Assembly: GCF_023715845.1 (NCBI RefSeq)
Contig: NZ_JAMBOR010000001.1
Span: 124,001-188,000 of the forward strand
Source: Fictibacillus phosphorivorans
Lineage (GTDB): Bacteria > Bacillota > Bacilli > Bacillales > Fictibacillaceae
Length of the DNA stretch: 64,000 nucleotides
Direction of reading: 5' to 3'
Part shown: in pieces, positions 32,411-41,828 of the stretch
How the letters are laid out: each line of letters opens with the position of its first letter
Position numbering within the stretch: position 1 is the stretch's first letter
Notes under the pieces: model-generated
Told to the model about the DNA's origin: nothing
What the model saw: only the letters and a program-made list of their open reading frames with translations
Database searches by the model: none
Made by a program: the position numbers and the translations under genes

Positions 32411-33037
32411 GTGATTCTGTTGAAAAAGCATCTAAATTTGGTGACAGGTGTTGGTTTTTTTCTTTTCCTATTATTAGGAATATTTATTTTCAATCAGATC
32501 AATCATCCTCCTGATACAGTAACTTCCTCCGATCCCTTACCTTTGGTAAAAGATGAAACAGAAAAGGTTGACTCTGGTACTACAAAAAATGAGGAAGAAG
32601 TAGTTGGCTTAGGTCCAATAATGGTCGATGTCCAAGGCAGTGTTAATAGACCGGGTGTATATGAATTGAACAAGGGAGACCGCGTAATTGACGCAATTAA
32701 AAAAGCTGGAGGTTTTTTGGAAGAAGCAGAATGGCGATCAGTGAATCAGGCTGAGAAAGTGACGGATGAGATGATTATTTATGTTGCAGCTAAAGGCGAA
32801 GAGGTACAATCCATATCTTCTGATCCGGAAATCGAAACAGAAAAATCATTAAATATTAATGCCGCTGACTTAACTGAACTACAGACACTTAGTGGTATCG
32901 GTCCTTCTAAAGCTCAAAGCATCATTTCCTATCGTGAGGAATTTGGTCCCTTTGAATCGATCGAGGAGCTGTTAGAAGTTCGGGGGATTGGGGAGAAAAC
33001 CATTGAAGAATGGAAAGATAAAATTAAATTCCGATAA
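32411..33037 (+). CDS. comEA: ComEA, DNA receptor for transformation
   Basis: This protein of about 208 residues has an N-terminal membrane anchor (about 7-27), an SLBB-like domain (MVDVQGSVNRPGVYELNKGD, about 72-91) and a C-terminal double helix-hairpin-helix (LNINAADLTELQTLSGIGPS to the end). It binds double-stranded DNA outside the membrane and passes it to ComEC. The likely start is GTG 32411, 7 bases after AAGGGGTG; an in-frame GTG at 32402 overlaps that site. First gene of the comE operon, divergent from comER. Confidence 0.94.
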   Translation: MILLKKHLNLVTGVGFFLFLLLGIFIFNQINHPPDTVTSSDPLPLVKDETEKVDSGTTKNEEEVVGLGPIMVDVQGSVNRPGVYELNKGDRVIDAIKKAGGFLEEAEWRSVNQAEKVTDEMIIYVAAKGEEVQSISSDPEIETEKSLNINAADLTELQTLSGIGPSKAQSIISYREEFGPFESIEELLEVRGIGEKTIEEWKDKIKFR

Positions 33038-33104
33038 TGGTTTTGGTTGACCTGCTTTTTTGCTGAGTCTACACTATAGATTATAGAACAAGGAGGGATA
33101 GGAA

Positions 33105-33560
33105 ATGAAACGTATTTCCTGGAATGAATACTTTATGGCGCAAAGCCAGCTGCTTGCTTTGCGGAGTACGTGTACCCGTTTAGCTGTAGGTGCGACGATT
33201 GTAAGAGATAAACGGATTATCGCTGGGGGTTATAATGGTTCCATATCCGGCGGTGTCCACTGTATAGATGAAGGATGTTATGTAATAGATGGCCACTGTG
33301 TAAGAACGATTCATGCTGAGATGAACGCTCTTCTTCAATGTGCGAAGTTTGGTGTTCCGACCGATGGCGCTGAAATGTATGTCACACATTTTCCATGTCT
33401 CCATTGCTGCCGATCAATCATTCAAAGCGGCATAAAGAAAATTTATTACGGGGAAGATTACAAAAATCATCCATATAGTATTGAACAGTTTAAAGAAGCT
33501 GGAGTGACTGTCGAGAAAGTAGAAATGACTATCCCTCCTTCAGCTTTTATACCAAGTTGA
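33105..33560 (+). CDS. comEB: ComEB, dCMP deaminase family protein
   Basis: This 151-residue zinc deaminase converts dCMP to dUMP. It has the catalytic HAE (in TIHAEMNALLQC, about 70-81) and PCLHC (about 97-101) with zinc ligands. GCYVIDGHCVRTIH before it supplies the second zinc site found in the family. The ATG at 33105 follows AAGGAGGG. It is shorter than B. subtilis ComEB (about 189) at the C-terminus. The stop is 3 bases before the comEC start. Confidence 0.92.
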   Translation: MKRISWNEYFMAQSQLLALRSTCTRLAVGATIVRDKRIIAGGYNGSISGGVHCIDEGCYVIDGHCVRTIHAEMNALLQCAKFGVPTDGAEMYVTHFPCLHCCRSIIQSGIKKIYYGEDYKNHPYSIEQFKEAGVTVEKVEMTIPPSAFIPS

Positions 33561-33563
33561 TTG

Positions 33564-35852
33564 ATGAACCAACGGCTTGCTGTTCTTAGTGCATTTTTTG
33601 CTCTAACAGGAGTCTGGTCTTCAAAAATGATATCGGTAACTGGGATTGTCCTTATTGTTTTCCTGGTTATCGTAATCATTTTTCAGCTAAGAAGTAAGGC
33701 GATTGTTGTTCTCCTCTTTCTTCCGCTTTTCTTTTTTTACCACCAATGGTATGAACAAAAAAACACCTCAATATATACTCCGCATATAATCGATTTCCAA
33801 GGCACGATAGAATCGATTCCTAAGAGTAACGGCAAAGTGATTACTTTTCAATACAAAACCTCACGAGAAATTCTTGTTGTCCGGTACAAAATGAGTTCAG
33901 CCGCTGAAAAACAAAGGTTAAACCACCTTGAGGTCGGCATGAACTGTACTCTGAATGGATCACTTCAAGAACCTGAACCACGGTCTCATTATTATGGTAT
34001 GGATTACCGGGAATTTTTGCATAACAAAAACATCCATTGGATTCTTGAACCATCCCAATTAGATTCTAACAGTTGTATAAAAGTCGATAAGAAAAATGTA
34101 AGTATTAGAATTAAAGTTTGGAGAAGTAAAAGTATAAAGCAATTAGAAGCTCACTTTACTCAAAATACTGCAGGATTAATAAATGCTCTTGTTTTTGGAT
34201 ACCGTGAGAAGATTGAAACGGAGACACTGGATTCCTATCAGAAGTTAGGGTTAACACATCTATTAGCTGTTTCTGGTTTTAACGTAGGTATTGTGTCGTA
34301 TTTCTTATATTTGGTGTTTGTAAGAATGGGTATGGTAAAAGAACTTGCTTTTGTATGTATCGTCATTTTTCTTCCTGTTTACATAATATTAACTGGCGGT
34401 GAAAGCTCCATTGTCCGAGCAGGAGCCATGGGGATGCTTGCATTATGTTTTATCGTCTTTCAAAAAAAGATCCATCCAGCCGTATTATTGTCTCTTGTTT
34501 TTATCGCGATGTTGTTTTGGAACCCTCTTTATGCATTTGATCTTGGTTTTCAGCTTTCTTTTTTAATGACGTTCGTTCTCATCACATCGATCTCCTTGTT
34601 TAAAACCAGGTCAAACACTCAACTTCTCTTTATCACTTCTTTTATGTGCTCGTTATTTTCATTTCCAATCATTTTGTATCATTTTTTTGAATTCTCCCTC
34701 TGGTCACTTCCGATGAACATTCTATATATTCCTTTTGTATCTGTTGTTTTATTTCCCGTTTCAGTTTTTATAGTAGCTGTTTCATGCTTTATTCCCAGTG
34801 CGTTATATTTACTGGAAATTCCGGTTCAATTTCTTTTTGAAGGTTCTGTTTCTATTTTAGAAGTGGTGCAATTGGTCAATGGGACACTTCTACTGGGACG
34901 TCCGGCTACATGGCTATTTTTCACCTATAATTTAGCTATACTCCTTGTGTTTTATGCCTGGGAAAGGAACGAACGCCTTCTGTTTCGTTTTTGTGTTCCG
35001 TTTCTATTGGTAATAGTGCTGCAAGTATGTATTCCCTATTTGAACCCTTCAGCTAGGGTATCTTTTATTAATGTTGGTCAAGGAGACAGCATTCTAATCG
35101 AGCTACCTTTTCGGAAAGGGGTGTTTCTCATTGATACTGGGGGAACGGTCTCTTTTGAGAAAGAAGAGTGGGAAGTGCCTAATGAAGAATATGATGTCAC
35201 AAAAAAAGTTGTCCTCCCGTTTATAAAAGGAAGAGGAATCAGAAAGCTTGATCGAATAATATTAAGTCATGCTGATATGGATCATGCAGGAGGAGCGGAA
35301 TTTTTACTAAAGAATTTTCCTGTTCAGACTTTATATCTTCCCCGGAACAAAAATGCAAGCAAACTTGAAATGGAAGTTATGCAATCAGGGAAACGAAATG
35401 GGGTTGCCATAAACCGTTTGAAAAAGGGAGTGCAGTGGGGGATTGGTAATTCTCAATTTTTTGTTCTGCATCCTAGTGAGAGAAATTCATCATCAAACAA
35501 TAGATCGATTGTACTTTGGTTAAAGCTTTATCATACTTCGTTTTTATTAACTGGTGATATAGAAAAGGAAGGAGAACACGAAATCATTCAAAATTTTTCG
35601 ATGTTGAGAGCAGATGTATTGAAAGTAGCACACCATGGGAGTGCTACTTCTAGTACTGAGCAATTTTTAAAGGTGGTAGAACCTGAATTTGCGGTTATAA
35701 GCTCCGGTCGGAATAACATTTATGGCCATCCCGCAAAAGATGTCATGACCCGATTGAAAAGGAAGAAGATTACGATATACCGAACCGATCAGAATGGGGA
35801 TATTATTTTTGAGGTTTCCAAAAAGGACTTGGAGATTCATTCTGTTCAATAA
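33564..35852 (+). CDS. comEC: ComEC, DNA uptake channel protein
   Basis: This 762-residue polytopic protein carries single-stranded DNA through the membrane. It has an N-terminal DUF4131-type part with an OB fold (about 60-160), then the Competence domain (HLLAVSGFNVGIVSYFLY near 231) with several helices. The C-terminal metallo-beta-lactamase-like domain has NVGQGDSILIELP (about 502), HADMDHAGG (about 568) and VAHHGSATSS (about 690). These metal motifs fit the proposed nuclease that degrades the non-transforming strand. The ATG at 33564 has no good Shine-Dalgarno sequence and is probably coupled to comEB. Confidence 0.94.
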   Translation: MNQRLAVLSAFFALTGVWSSKMISVTGIVLIVFLVIVIIFQLRSKAIVVLLFLPLFFFYHQWYEQKNTSIYTPHIIDFQGTIESIPKSNGKVITFQYKTSREILVVRYKMSSAAEKQRLNHLEVGMNCTLNGSLQEPEPRSHYYGMDYREFLHNKNIHWILEPSQLDSNSCIKVDKKNVSIRIKVWRSKSIKQLEAHFTQNTAGLINALVFGYREKIETETLDSYQKLGLTHLLAVSGFNVGIVSYFLYLVFVRMGMVKELAFVCIVIFLPVYIILTGGESSIVRAGAMGMLALCFIVFQKKIHPAVLLSLVFIAMLFWNPLYAFDLGFQLSFLMTFVLITSISLFKTRSNTQLLFITSFMCSLFSFPIILYHFFEFSLWSLPMNILYIPFVSVVLFPVSVFIVAVSCFIPSALYLLEIPVQFLFEGSVSILEVVQLVNGTLLLGRPATWLFFTYNLAILLVFYAWERNERLLFRFCVPFLLVIVLQVCIPYLNPSARVSFINVGQGDSILIELPFRKGVFLIDTGGTVSFEKEEWEVPNEEYDVTKKVVLPFIKGRGIRKLDRIILSHADMDHAGGAEFLLKNFPVQTLYLPRNKNASKLEMEVMQSGKRNGVAINRLKKGVQWGIGNSQFFVLHPSERNSSSNNRSIVLWLKLYHTSFLLTGDIEKEGEHEIIQNFSMLRADVLKVAHHGSATSSTEQFLKVVEPEFAVISSGRNNIYGHPAKDVMTRLKRKKITIYRTDQNGDIIFEVSKKDLEIHSVQ

Positions 35853-35889
35853 AAAAAAGAACCGAATATAAAGATTCGGCTCTTTTTTA
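35853..35889. terminator. Bidirectional terminator between comEC and yqzM
   Basis: AGAACCGAAT and ATTCGGCTCT pair with one mismatch around ATAAAG, flanked by A- and T-runs on both sides. Confidence 0.75.
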
Positions 35890-35893
35890 TGTA

Positions 35894-36025
35894 TTATGCA
35901 ATTGCTTTAAGAATGACCCCGATGGCAAAAATAACTGTAAAGAATCCAAAGGAAACGACAAAGCCTACACCGGAATCAATAAGGTCGTTACGCTTGCTCT
36001 GTACATCTTTTTCAAAATGGTTCAT
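35894..36025 (-). CDS. yqzM: YqzM family small membrane protein
   Basis: This 43-residue protein begins MNHFEKDVQSKRNDLIDSGV and has one hydrophobic helix (about 20-40, GFVVSFGFFTVIFAIGVI). It matches B. subtilis YqzM (MNKFENNVQSKRNDAVDSGV...), which occupies the same place between comEC and holA. The ATG at 36025 has TAGGAGGG upstream. Function is unknown. The bases from 36026 to 36306 hold no further gene that I can support. Confidence 0.9.
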   Translation of the reverse strand: MNHFEKDVQSKRNDLIDSGVGFVVSFGFFTVIFAIGVILKAIA

Positions 36026-36306
36026 GTGACAGCCCTCCTAATCCATCTTTAGTATACGTTATCGTTTTCAAAAAATCCATACTGAAAATGCTTTCTTTCA
36101 TGCTTTTATCAAAAACTTACCAATGCTGCTATTCGTTGTCACCAATAAAAATTTTCAGCATAGGATATCCTAAATAAAGCTAGCACAGGAGCTACACAGT
36201 TCGTGTGTTAGTGTTCATCATAAATGAAGGAACAGGCAAGCGCTTGTTCCTTCTTTTGCTTGCAAAACATTTCTTTTCGCCATAGGATTAAAGAGGGGTG
36301 AAAAAG

Positions 36307-37350
36307 GTGCTTACAGTCGATGCATTGAAAAAAAACATAAAAAATAAAAACACATCTCCCATTTACCTAATATGGGGAACTGAGCTTTACTTAGCTGAGG
36401 AAGCCATACAAGCGATTTCCTCTTTGTTAGCTCCCGATGAAAGAGACTTCAATTTAAGTGTACATAACCTGGATGAAATAGCTGTTCAGGAAGTGATGGA
36501 AGATGCTGAAACGATGCCTTTTTTAGGTGATCGCAGGATTGTTGTTATGAAAAATGCTGCATTCCTTACTGCGGCTAAAGAAAAGGCTAAGATCGAACAT
36601 GACATCAAAGTGTTTGAACAATACATACTAAATCCAGCAGAATATACAACGCTTGTAGTCGTAGTTCCCTATGAGAAGCTTGACGAAAGGAAAAAAATCG
36701 TCAAACAGTTAAAATCGCAGGCTGAGATCATACAAGTCTCTCAGTTAAGTAATGATACTGCAGAAAAGTGGCTTTATAAGGAAGCTCAATCGTTAAATGT
36801 TTCGATCGAAACAGATGCCGCTGAACTGCTCCTTTCAAGATTGGGAACCAAAATGTCAGTACTTGCGAAAGAGATGGAGAAAATGGCATTGTTCGTGGGC
36901 AATGAAGGAACCATTACGAGAGAAACTGTGGATGAGCTAGTAGCCAGAACGTTAGAAGACGATGTTTTTGCTCTCGTAGATCATGTTGTCCATAAACGTA
37001 CAGAAGCGGCATTAAGAAGTTTTTATGATCTGATGAAACAAAATCAAGAACCGATCCAAATTCATGCACTCATTACACGCCAGTTTAGAATCATAAATGG
37101 AGTGAAAGAACTTCAAAAAAAAGGGTACGGAGAGAAACAGATCGCCTCGGCACTCAAATTGCATCCTTACGCTGTAAAATTAGCTAGTAAGCATGCGAGT
37201 CAATTTGATGAAAGTTTTTTAAGGAATAGCCTGGATGAATTTGCGGAAACGGATTATAAGATGAAAACAGGTCAGATGGATAAGACGCTCCTCTTAGAAA
37301 TGGAGATCATTAAACTTTCTCAAGCGAAGCAAAGCAATTCCTTCGTATAA
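36307..37350 (+). CDS. holA: DNA polymerase III subunit delta
   Basis: This 347-residue clamp-loader subunit (YqeN) opens the beta clamp. N-terminal parts SPIYLIWGTELYLAEEAIQA and FLGDRRIVVMKNA are typical, and a C-terminal helical collar domain carries QIHALITRQFRIINGVKEL. The start is GTG 36307, 8 bases after GAGGGG; an in-frame GTG at 36298 overlaps the Shine-Dalgarno sequence. B. subtilis YqeN has 347 residues. A single gene, convergent with rpsT. Confidence 0.93.
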   Translation: MLTVDALKKNIKNKNTSPIYLIWGTELYLAEEAIQAISSLLAPDERDFNLSVHNLDEIAVQEVMEDAETMPFLGDRRIVVMKNAAFLTAAKEKAKIEHDIKVFEQYILNPAEYTTLVVVVPYEKLDERKKIVKQLKSQAEIIQVSQLSNDTAEKWLYKEAQSLNVSIETDAAELLLSRLGTKMSVLAKEMEKMALFVGNEGTITRETVDELVARTLEDDVFALVDHVVHKRTEAALRSFYDLMKQNQEPIQIHALITRQFRIINGVKELQKKGYGEKQIASALKLHPYAVKLASKHASQFDESFLRNSLDEFAETDYKMKTGQMDKTLLLEMEIIKLSQAKQSNSFV

Positions 37351-37377
37351 AGGGAATGGATTTATCATGTTTAAATG

Positions 37378-37420
37378 AAAAAAAGAAGCAAACCACCTTG
37401 TGATGGTTTGCTTCTTTTTT
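37378..37420. terminator. holA terminator
   Basis: AAAAAGAAGCAAACCA (37380-37395) pairs perfectly with TGGTTTGCTTCTTTTT (37404-37419), ending in a T-run. Confidence 0.85.
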
Positions 37421-37444
37421 ATAACTGCTAAAAACTGCAAAAAT

Positions 37445-37478
37445 AAAAAAACGACCTATTGGTGTAAGGCCGTTTTTT
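37445..37478 (-). terminator. rpsT terminator
   Basis: On the minus strand AAAAAACGGCC and GGTCGTTTTTT pair with one G-T pair and run into T. It lies about 20 bases after the rpsT stop. Confidence 0.75.
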
Positions 37479-37496
37479 GAGGTTTCATCCTTTTAT

Positions 37497-37763
37497 TTAT
37501 GCGTTAACACCGTTTAAAGCCTTCGCTAGACGAGACTTTTGGCGAGAAGCTGCATTTTTGTGGATAAGTCCTTTGTTTGCTGCTTTGTCAATCTTCTTAG
37601 AAGCAGTAACAAATGCCGCCTGAGCACCTTCAACATTGTTTGATGCTGCAAGTGTTTCAAAGTTTTTAATCGCAGTACGCATGCCAGACTTAAGTGAAGC
37701 GTTATGAGCACGACGCTTTTCGTTTGTTTTTACACGTTTAATTGCTGATTTAATATTAGCCAA
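37497..37763 (-). CDS. rpsT: 30S ribosomal protein S20
   Basis: This 88-residue protein begins (M)[20 protein letters not shown] and has the basic, Ala/Lys-rich helices of S20, with [20 protein letters not shown] near the end. It binds 16S rRNA and acts early in 30S assembly. The start codon is TTG at 37763, about 8 bases after GGGAGGTG. Upstream in-frame codons would add residues foreign to S20. Length equals B. subtilis S20 (88). Genes holA-rpsT-gpr are ordered as in B. subtilis. Confidence 0.96.
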   Translation of the reverse strand: MANIKSAIKRVKTNEKRRAHNASLKSGMRTAIKNFETLAASNNVEGAQAAFVTASKKIDKAANKGLIHKNAASRQKSRLAKALNGVNA

Positions 37764-37922
37764 TCCATTCACCTCCCTAAATGAACCATGATGCAACAAA
37801 ATTGCTTTCCGTTGCAAAAAATAGGACACAAAGTATTCTATCAAAATCGCGATTTAAATGCAATACAAGAATGAAAAGGAACAGTTGCGGCAAAAATACT
37901 TTTTAAAGGATGGTGGCAGATT

Positions 37923-39032
37923 ATGGGTAAAGACTTAGATCTTCAAGCATATTCCGTTCGGACAGATTTAGCCATTGAAGCTCACGATATGCTATTAAAA
38001 GAAGAAGAAGTTGAAAACAAAAGCTCTATTGAAGGGGTCATAATAAAAGAAAGAGACGAAGATGGGATCAAATGTGTAAGAGTAGAGATCGATGAAAAAG
38101 GTGCTGAAGCTACAGGTAAAAAACCAGGGCTATACCTCACCTTTGAAGTACAGGGCATCCGTGAAAAAGATTCGAAGCTTCAAGAAAGAGTCCAAGAAGT
38201 CTTTGCAAGGGACTTTAATCATTTTTTAAGAGAGGAAGGTGTAAAACAAGACGATACCTGCTTAGTAGTAGGGTTAGGTAACTGGAATGTTACACCGGAT
38301 TCACTTGGACCGCTTGTAGTAGAGAACTTGACGATAACGAAGCATTTATTCGAACTGGCTCCAGAGAATGTTGAAGAAGGTTTTAGACCAGTATGTGCAA
38401 TATCTCCTGGTGTTATGGGAATCACAGGGATCGAAACGAGTGATATCATCGATGGAATTGTCAAAAGGGTCAGTCCGGATTTTGTTATTGCAATTGATGC
38501 ATTAGCTTCTCGGTCGATCGAAAGAGTGAATTCAACCATTCAAGTTTCGAACACGGGTATTCACCCGGGATCAGGAGTCGGTAATAAACGGAAAGAATTA
38601 AGTAAAGAAACGCTCGGTATTCCTGTTATTTCAATTGGAATCCCTACAGTTGTCGATGCGGCTACCATTACAAGTGATACAATCGATTTTATCTTAAAGC
38701 ACTTCGGACGAGAGATGAATGAAAAAGATAAACCTTCTAAATCACTTCTTCCTGCCGGTATGACATTTGGCGAAAAGAAAATTTTAACCGATGAAGATCT
38801 GCCTGGAGAAGAACACAGAAAGTCATTCCTAGGTATTGTGGGTGTTTTGGAGGAAGAAGAGAAGCTTAGATTAATACGGGAGGTATTAGCACCGATCGGT
38901 CATAATCTGATGGTTACCCCGAAAGAAGTGGATGTCTTTATAGAGGATATGGCAAACGTTATAGCTAATGGACTGAATACGGCGCTTCATGGACAGATCG
39001 ATCAAGGAAATGCCTCTTCCTATACACATTAA
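37923..39032 (+). CDS. gpr: Gpr, germination protease
   Basis: This 369-residue spore protease degrades SASPs at germination. It is made as a zymogen with a short propeptide; the N-terminus [20 protein letters not shown] includes the processing region, resembling the SASP cleavage motif. [20 protein letters not shown] (about 116-135) and [16 protein letters not shown] are family motifs. The ATG at 37923 has GGATGGTGG upstream. It is expressed in the forespore in relatives. An SASP substrate is encoded at 9229. spoIIP, which follows gpr in B. subtilis, is not present here. Confidence 0.95.
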   Translation: MGKDLDLQAYSVRTDLAIEAHDMLLKEEEVENKSSIEGVIIKERDEDGIKCVRVEIDEKGAEATGKKPGLYLTFEVQGIREKDSKLQERVQEVFARDFNHFLREEGVKQDDTCLVVGLGNWNVTPDSLGPLVVENLTITKHLFELAPENVEEGFRPVCAISPGVMGITGIETSDIIDGIVKRVSPDFVIAIDALASRSIERVNSTIQVSNTGIHPGSGVGNKRKELSKETLGIPVISIGIPTVVDAATITSDTIDFILKHFGREMNEKDKPSKSLLPAGMTFGEKKILTDEDLPGEEHRKSFLGIVGVLEEEEKLRLIREVLAPIGHNLMVTPKEVDVFIEDMANVIANGLNTALHGQIDQGNASSYTH

Positions 39033-39158
39033 AAATACTGAGTGTTTAGCGAGATTTCGCTACTGCCTAAAGGACAATATGAAGTTAAGTAGTCATGTTT
39101 GGACAAGCTGCTGCATAAATTTGAATGGTACATCCTTGTAAACAAGGAGGAAATCCAA

Positions 39159-39503
39159 ATGACGAAATTTATGTTAAAGTGTTTTGGAATTACGGCTCTG
39201 CTTTTATTCGGTGTCTTATTTGGTATTCAAAAGGCGCATTTTGAGATGAATGAACTTAAAGGAGTTCCTTCAAAAGAGAGCATAGAATCCATGAATGATC
39301 ACATTTCTTCGGATGTTAAAAAAGCATCAAACCATGATATTAAAACAAAACAAGAAACGTTAAATAAGATCGATTCGTTTAATGTCTTCTCTGCATTTGG
39401 TCAGAAACTCACTTCATGGATCTCGTCAGCTTTCAGTGTCATGATTTCGGTACTGGGTATTATCATTCAAGAAATGCTTGATGTATTCTCACCAGGGGGC
39501 TAA
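39159..39503 (+). CDS. yqxA: YqxA family protein (DUF3679-like)
   Basis: This 114-residue protein has an N-terminal membrane segment (about 3-22, FMLKCFGITALLLFGVLFG), a polar middle rich in Ser/Lys/Asp and a second hydrophobic segment near the C-terminus (VMISVLGIIIQEML). It resembles B. subtilis YqxA, which precedes lepA at this locus. The ATG at 39159 follows AAGGAGG; frames starting further upstream lack a ribosome binding site. Function is unknown. It follows gpr by 126 bases with no spoIIP between. Confidence 0.78.
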   Translation: MTKFMLKCFGITALLLFGVLFGIQKAHFEMNELKGVPSKESIESMNDHISSDVKKASNHDIKTKQETLNKIDSFNVFSAFGQKLTSWISSAFSVMISVLGIIIQEMLDVFSPGG

Positions 39504-39540
39504 CTCAAAAGTTTTTAAACTTTTGAGTTCTGGCCTCTTT
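39502..39540 (+). terminator. yqxA terminator
   Basis: AACTCAAAAGTTT (39502-39514) pairs with AAACTTTTGAGTT (39517-39529). A T-rich tail begins a few bases later. Confidence 0.6.
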
Positions 39541-39769
39541 TTATATGAAAGTAAGAGAAAAAGGACGTTTTGATGCACGAGTTACTGATTTTTTTATGAT
39601 TCCAAGCAAAATATATCTCTGCGCGAAAGTGGAACAACTTACGCGAACGTGTAACAAATATAAAAACACGTACCGTAAAACTTCAATAGGACTTTTATAA
39701 AAAAAGGAAGGCTGATGTTGGTCGGTCACACTTCCATGCAAAGATTTCCTTCCATTCTAAAATCTCATG

Positions 39770-39825
39770 TGGGGGATGACCTAAAAGGATCGTAATTGGA
39801 CCTATTGGGTCACCCCCTTTTGTTT
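39770..39825 (+). other. Terminator-like hairpin in the lepA upstream region
   Basis: GGGGGATGACCTAA (39771-39784) can pair with TTGGGTCACCCCC (39805-39816 region) with a bulge, followed by TTTTGTTTG. It lies before the lepA promoter. No gene that I can support lies in 39541-39922; the hairpin may end an unseen small RNA. Confidence 0.4.
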
Positions 39826-39850
39826 GAATCCCTATTTTTATAGGTTGTCA

Positions 39851-39879
39851 TTGAAAGGTGTATCTTGTATTGCTATAAT
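39851..39879 (+). promoter_or_regulatory. Sigma-A promoter of lepA
   Basis: TTGAAA (39851-39856), a 17-base spacer and TATAAT (39874-39879) lie 43 bases before the start codon. Confidence 0.7.
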
Positions 39880-39922
39880 CAAAGCTAGTGACTTTTCCTA
39901 AAATTGTAGGAGTGAACGTATA

Positions 39923-41758
39923 ATGAACAGAGAAGAGAAATTAAAAAGACAATCTAAAATACGGAATTTTTCCATTATTGCACATATCGACCATGGAAAG
40001 TCTACTCTAGCTGACCGTATTCTAGAAGTAACAAGTGCCTTAACTCAGCGTGAGATGAAAGAACAACTTTTGGATTCCATGGATTTGGAACGGGAACGTG
40101 GAATTACGATCAAATTAAATGCTGTACAGCTTCAATATAAAGCAAAAGATGGAGAAGTCTATACCTTCCACCTAATCGATACGCCTGGACATGTAGATTT
40201 TACATATGAGGTATCTAGAAGCTTAGCTGCTTGTGAAGGAGCTCTATTGATTGTTGATGCTGCTCAAGGAATCGAAGCACAAACGCTTGCAAACGTTTAT
40301 CTTGCTCTTGAGAACGACCTTGAGATTCTTCCAGTTATCAATAAGATTGATTTGCCTAGTGCAGAACCAGAACGAGTTCGCCAGGAAGTTGAAGATGTAA
40401 TCGGGCTTGACGCATCAGATGCAGTTCTTGCCTCTGCAAAAGCAGGAATAGGTATTGAAGATATCTTAGAGCAAATTGTGGAAAAGGTACCAGCTCCACA
40501 AGGGGATCCTGAAGGTCCTCTAAAAGCGTTGATCTTTGACTCTTTATATGATCCTTATCGAGGCGTAGTAACGTATATACGTATTGCTGAGGGAACAGTT
40601 AAAATCGGAGATAAAATCAAGATGATGGCTACGGGGAAAGAGTTTGAAGTTCTTGAACTCGGAGTCTTTACACCTAAAGCCGTTCAAAAAGACTTTTTAA
40701 CAGTTGGTGATGTTGGATACCTGACTGCATCGATCAAAAATGTTGGCGATACCCAAGTCGGTGATACCATCACGAGCGCTGTTAAAGGAGCAACTGAACC
40801 GCTTCCTGGATATAGAAAGATGAATCCGATGGTTTACTGTGGACTATATCCGGTAGATACGGCAAAATACAATGATCTGCGTGAAGCGTTAGAACGACTT
40901 GTTCTGAATGATTCTGCACTTCAATATGAGCCGGAAACATCTCAGGCGCTTGGGTTTGGTTTCAGATGCGGGTTCCTTGGATTACTTCACATGGAGATCA
41001 TCCAAGAACGTATCGAGCGTGAATTTAACATTGACCTGATCGCTACTGCACCGAGTGTTATCTATAACGTTACGATGACTGATGGTGAGAAGATTGTTGT
41101 TGATAATCCGGCTAACATGCCAGACGCACAGAAGATCAGTGTAGTTGAAGAACCTTATGTAAAAGCATCTATTATGACACCGAATGATTATGTAGGTGCG
41201 ATCATGGAGATCTGTCAAAAGAAACGTGGGATTTTCCTGACGATGGATTATTTGGAGAACAATCGAGTTAACGTATTGTATGAGATCCCTCTATCTGAGA
41301 TCGTTTATGATTTCTTTGATCAGTTAAAATCCAGTACAAAAGGATATGCATCCCTTGACTACGAGCTGATTGGTTATAAGCCTTCAAAACTGGTTAAGAT
41401 GGAAATACTTCTAAATGCAGAAAAGATTGATGCTTTATCTGTAATCGTTCATAAAGACTTTGCCTATGAGCGCGGGAAAGTAGTCGTTGAAAAGTTAAAA
41501 GAGCTTATTCCTAGACAGCAGTTTGAGGTACCTATCCAAGCGGCTATCGGTCAGAAGATTGTTGCCCGGTCTAACATTAAGGCGTTGCGTAAGAACGTAT
41601 TAGCAAAATGTTATGGCGGAGACATTTCCCGAAAGCGTAAATTGCTTGATAAGCAAAAAGAAGGTAAGAAGCGTATGAAAACGATCGGTCGTGTTGACGT
41701 TCCTCAAGAAGCTTTCATGGCAGTGCTTCGTATGGATGACACGAATAATAACAAATAA
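39923..41758 (+). CDS. lepA: LepA (EF4), ribosome back-translocating GTPase
   Basis: This 611-residue translational GTPase has G1 AHIDHGKST (about 19-27), G2 RGITIK, G3 DTPGH and G4 NKID. EF-G-like domains follow, and the LepA-specific C-terminal domain ends with [20 protein letters not shown]. It acts on stalled or mistranslocated ribosomes and in ribosome biogenesis. The ATG at 39923 is preceded by TAGGAGTG. B. subtilis LepA has 612 residues. A terminator lies 10 bases after the stop, so hemW starts a new unit. Confidence 0.97.
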   Translation: MNREEKLKRQSKIRNFSIIAHIDHGKSTLADRILEVTSALTQREMKEQLLDSMDLERERGITIKLNAVQLQYKAKDGEVYTFHLIDTPGHVDFTYEVSRSLAACEGALLIVDAAQGIEAQTLANVYLALENDLEILPVINKIDLPSAEPERVRQEVEDVIGLDASDAVLASAKAGIGIEDILEQIVEKVPAPQGDPEGPLKALIFDSLYDPYRGVVTYIRIAEGTVKIGDKIKMMATGKEFEVLELGVFTPKAVQKDFLTVGDVGYLTASIKNVGDTQVGDTITSAVKGATEPLPGYRKMNPMVYCGLYPVDTAKYNDLREALERLVLNDSALQYEPETSQALGFGFRCGFLGLLHMEIIQERIEREFNIDLIATAPSVIYNVTMTDGEKIVVDNPANMPDAQKISVVEEPYVKASIMTPNDYVGAIMEICQKKRGIFLTMDYLENNRVNVLYEIPLSEIVYDFFDQLKSSTKGYASLDYELIGYKPSKLVKMEILLNAEKIDALSVIVHKDFAYERGKVVVEKLKELIPRQQFEVPIQAAIGQKIVARSNIKALRKNVLAKCYGGDISRKRKLLDKQKEGKKRMKTIGRVDVPQEAFMAVLRMDDTNNNK

Positions 41759-41767
41759 AAGCAGTGA

Positions 41768-41802
41768 AAAGACCGCAAAGGGAATTCTGCGGTCTTTCCT
41801 CA
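41768..41802 (+). terminator. lepA terminator
   Basis: AAAGACCGCA (41768-41777) pairs with TGCGGTCTTT (41788-41797). The U-run is short, and a T-rich stretch follows at 41803. Confidence 0.65.
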
Positions 41803-41828
41803 TTTTTTGAGAAAAGGCGGTGAATCGG

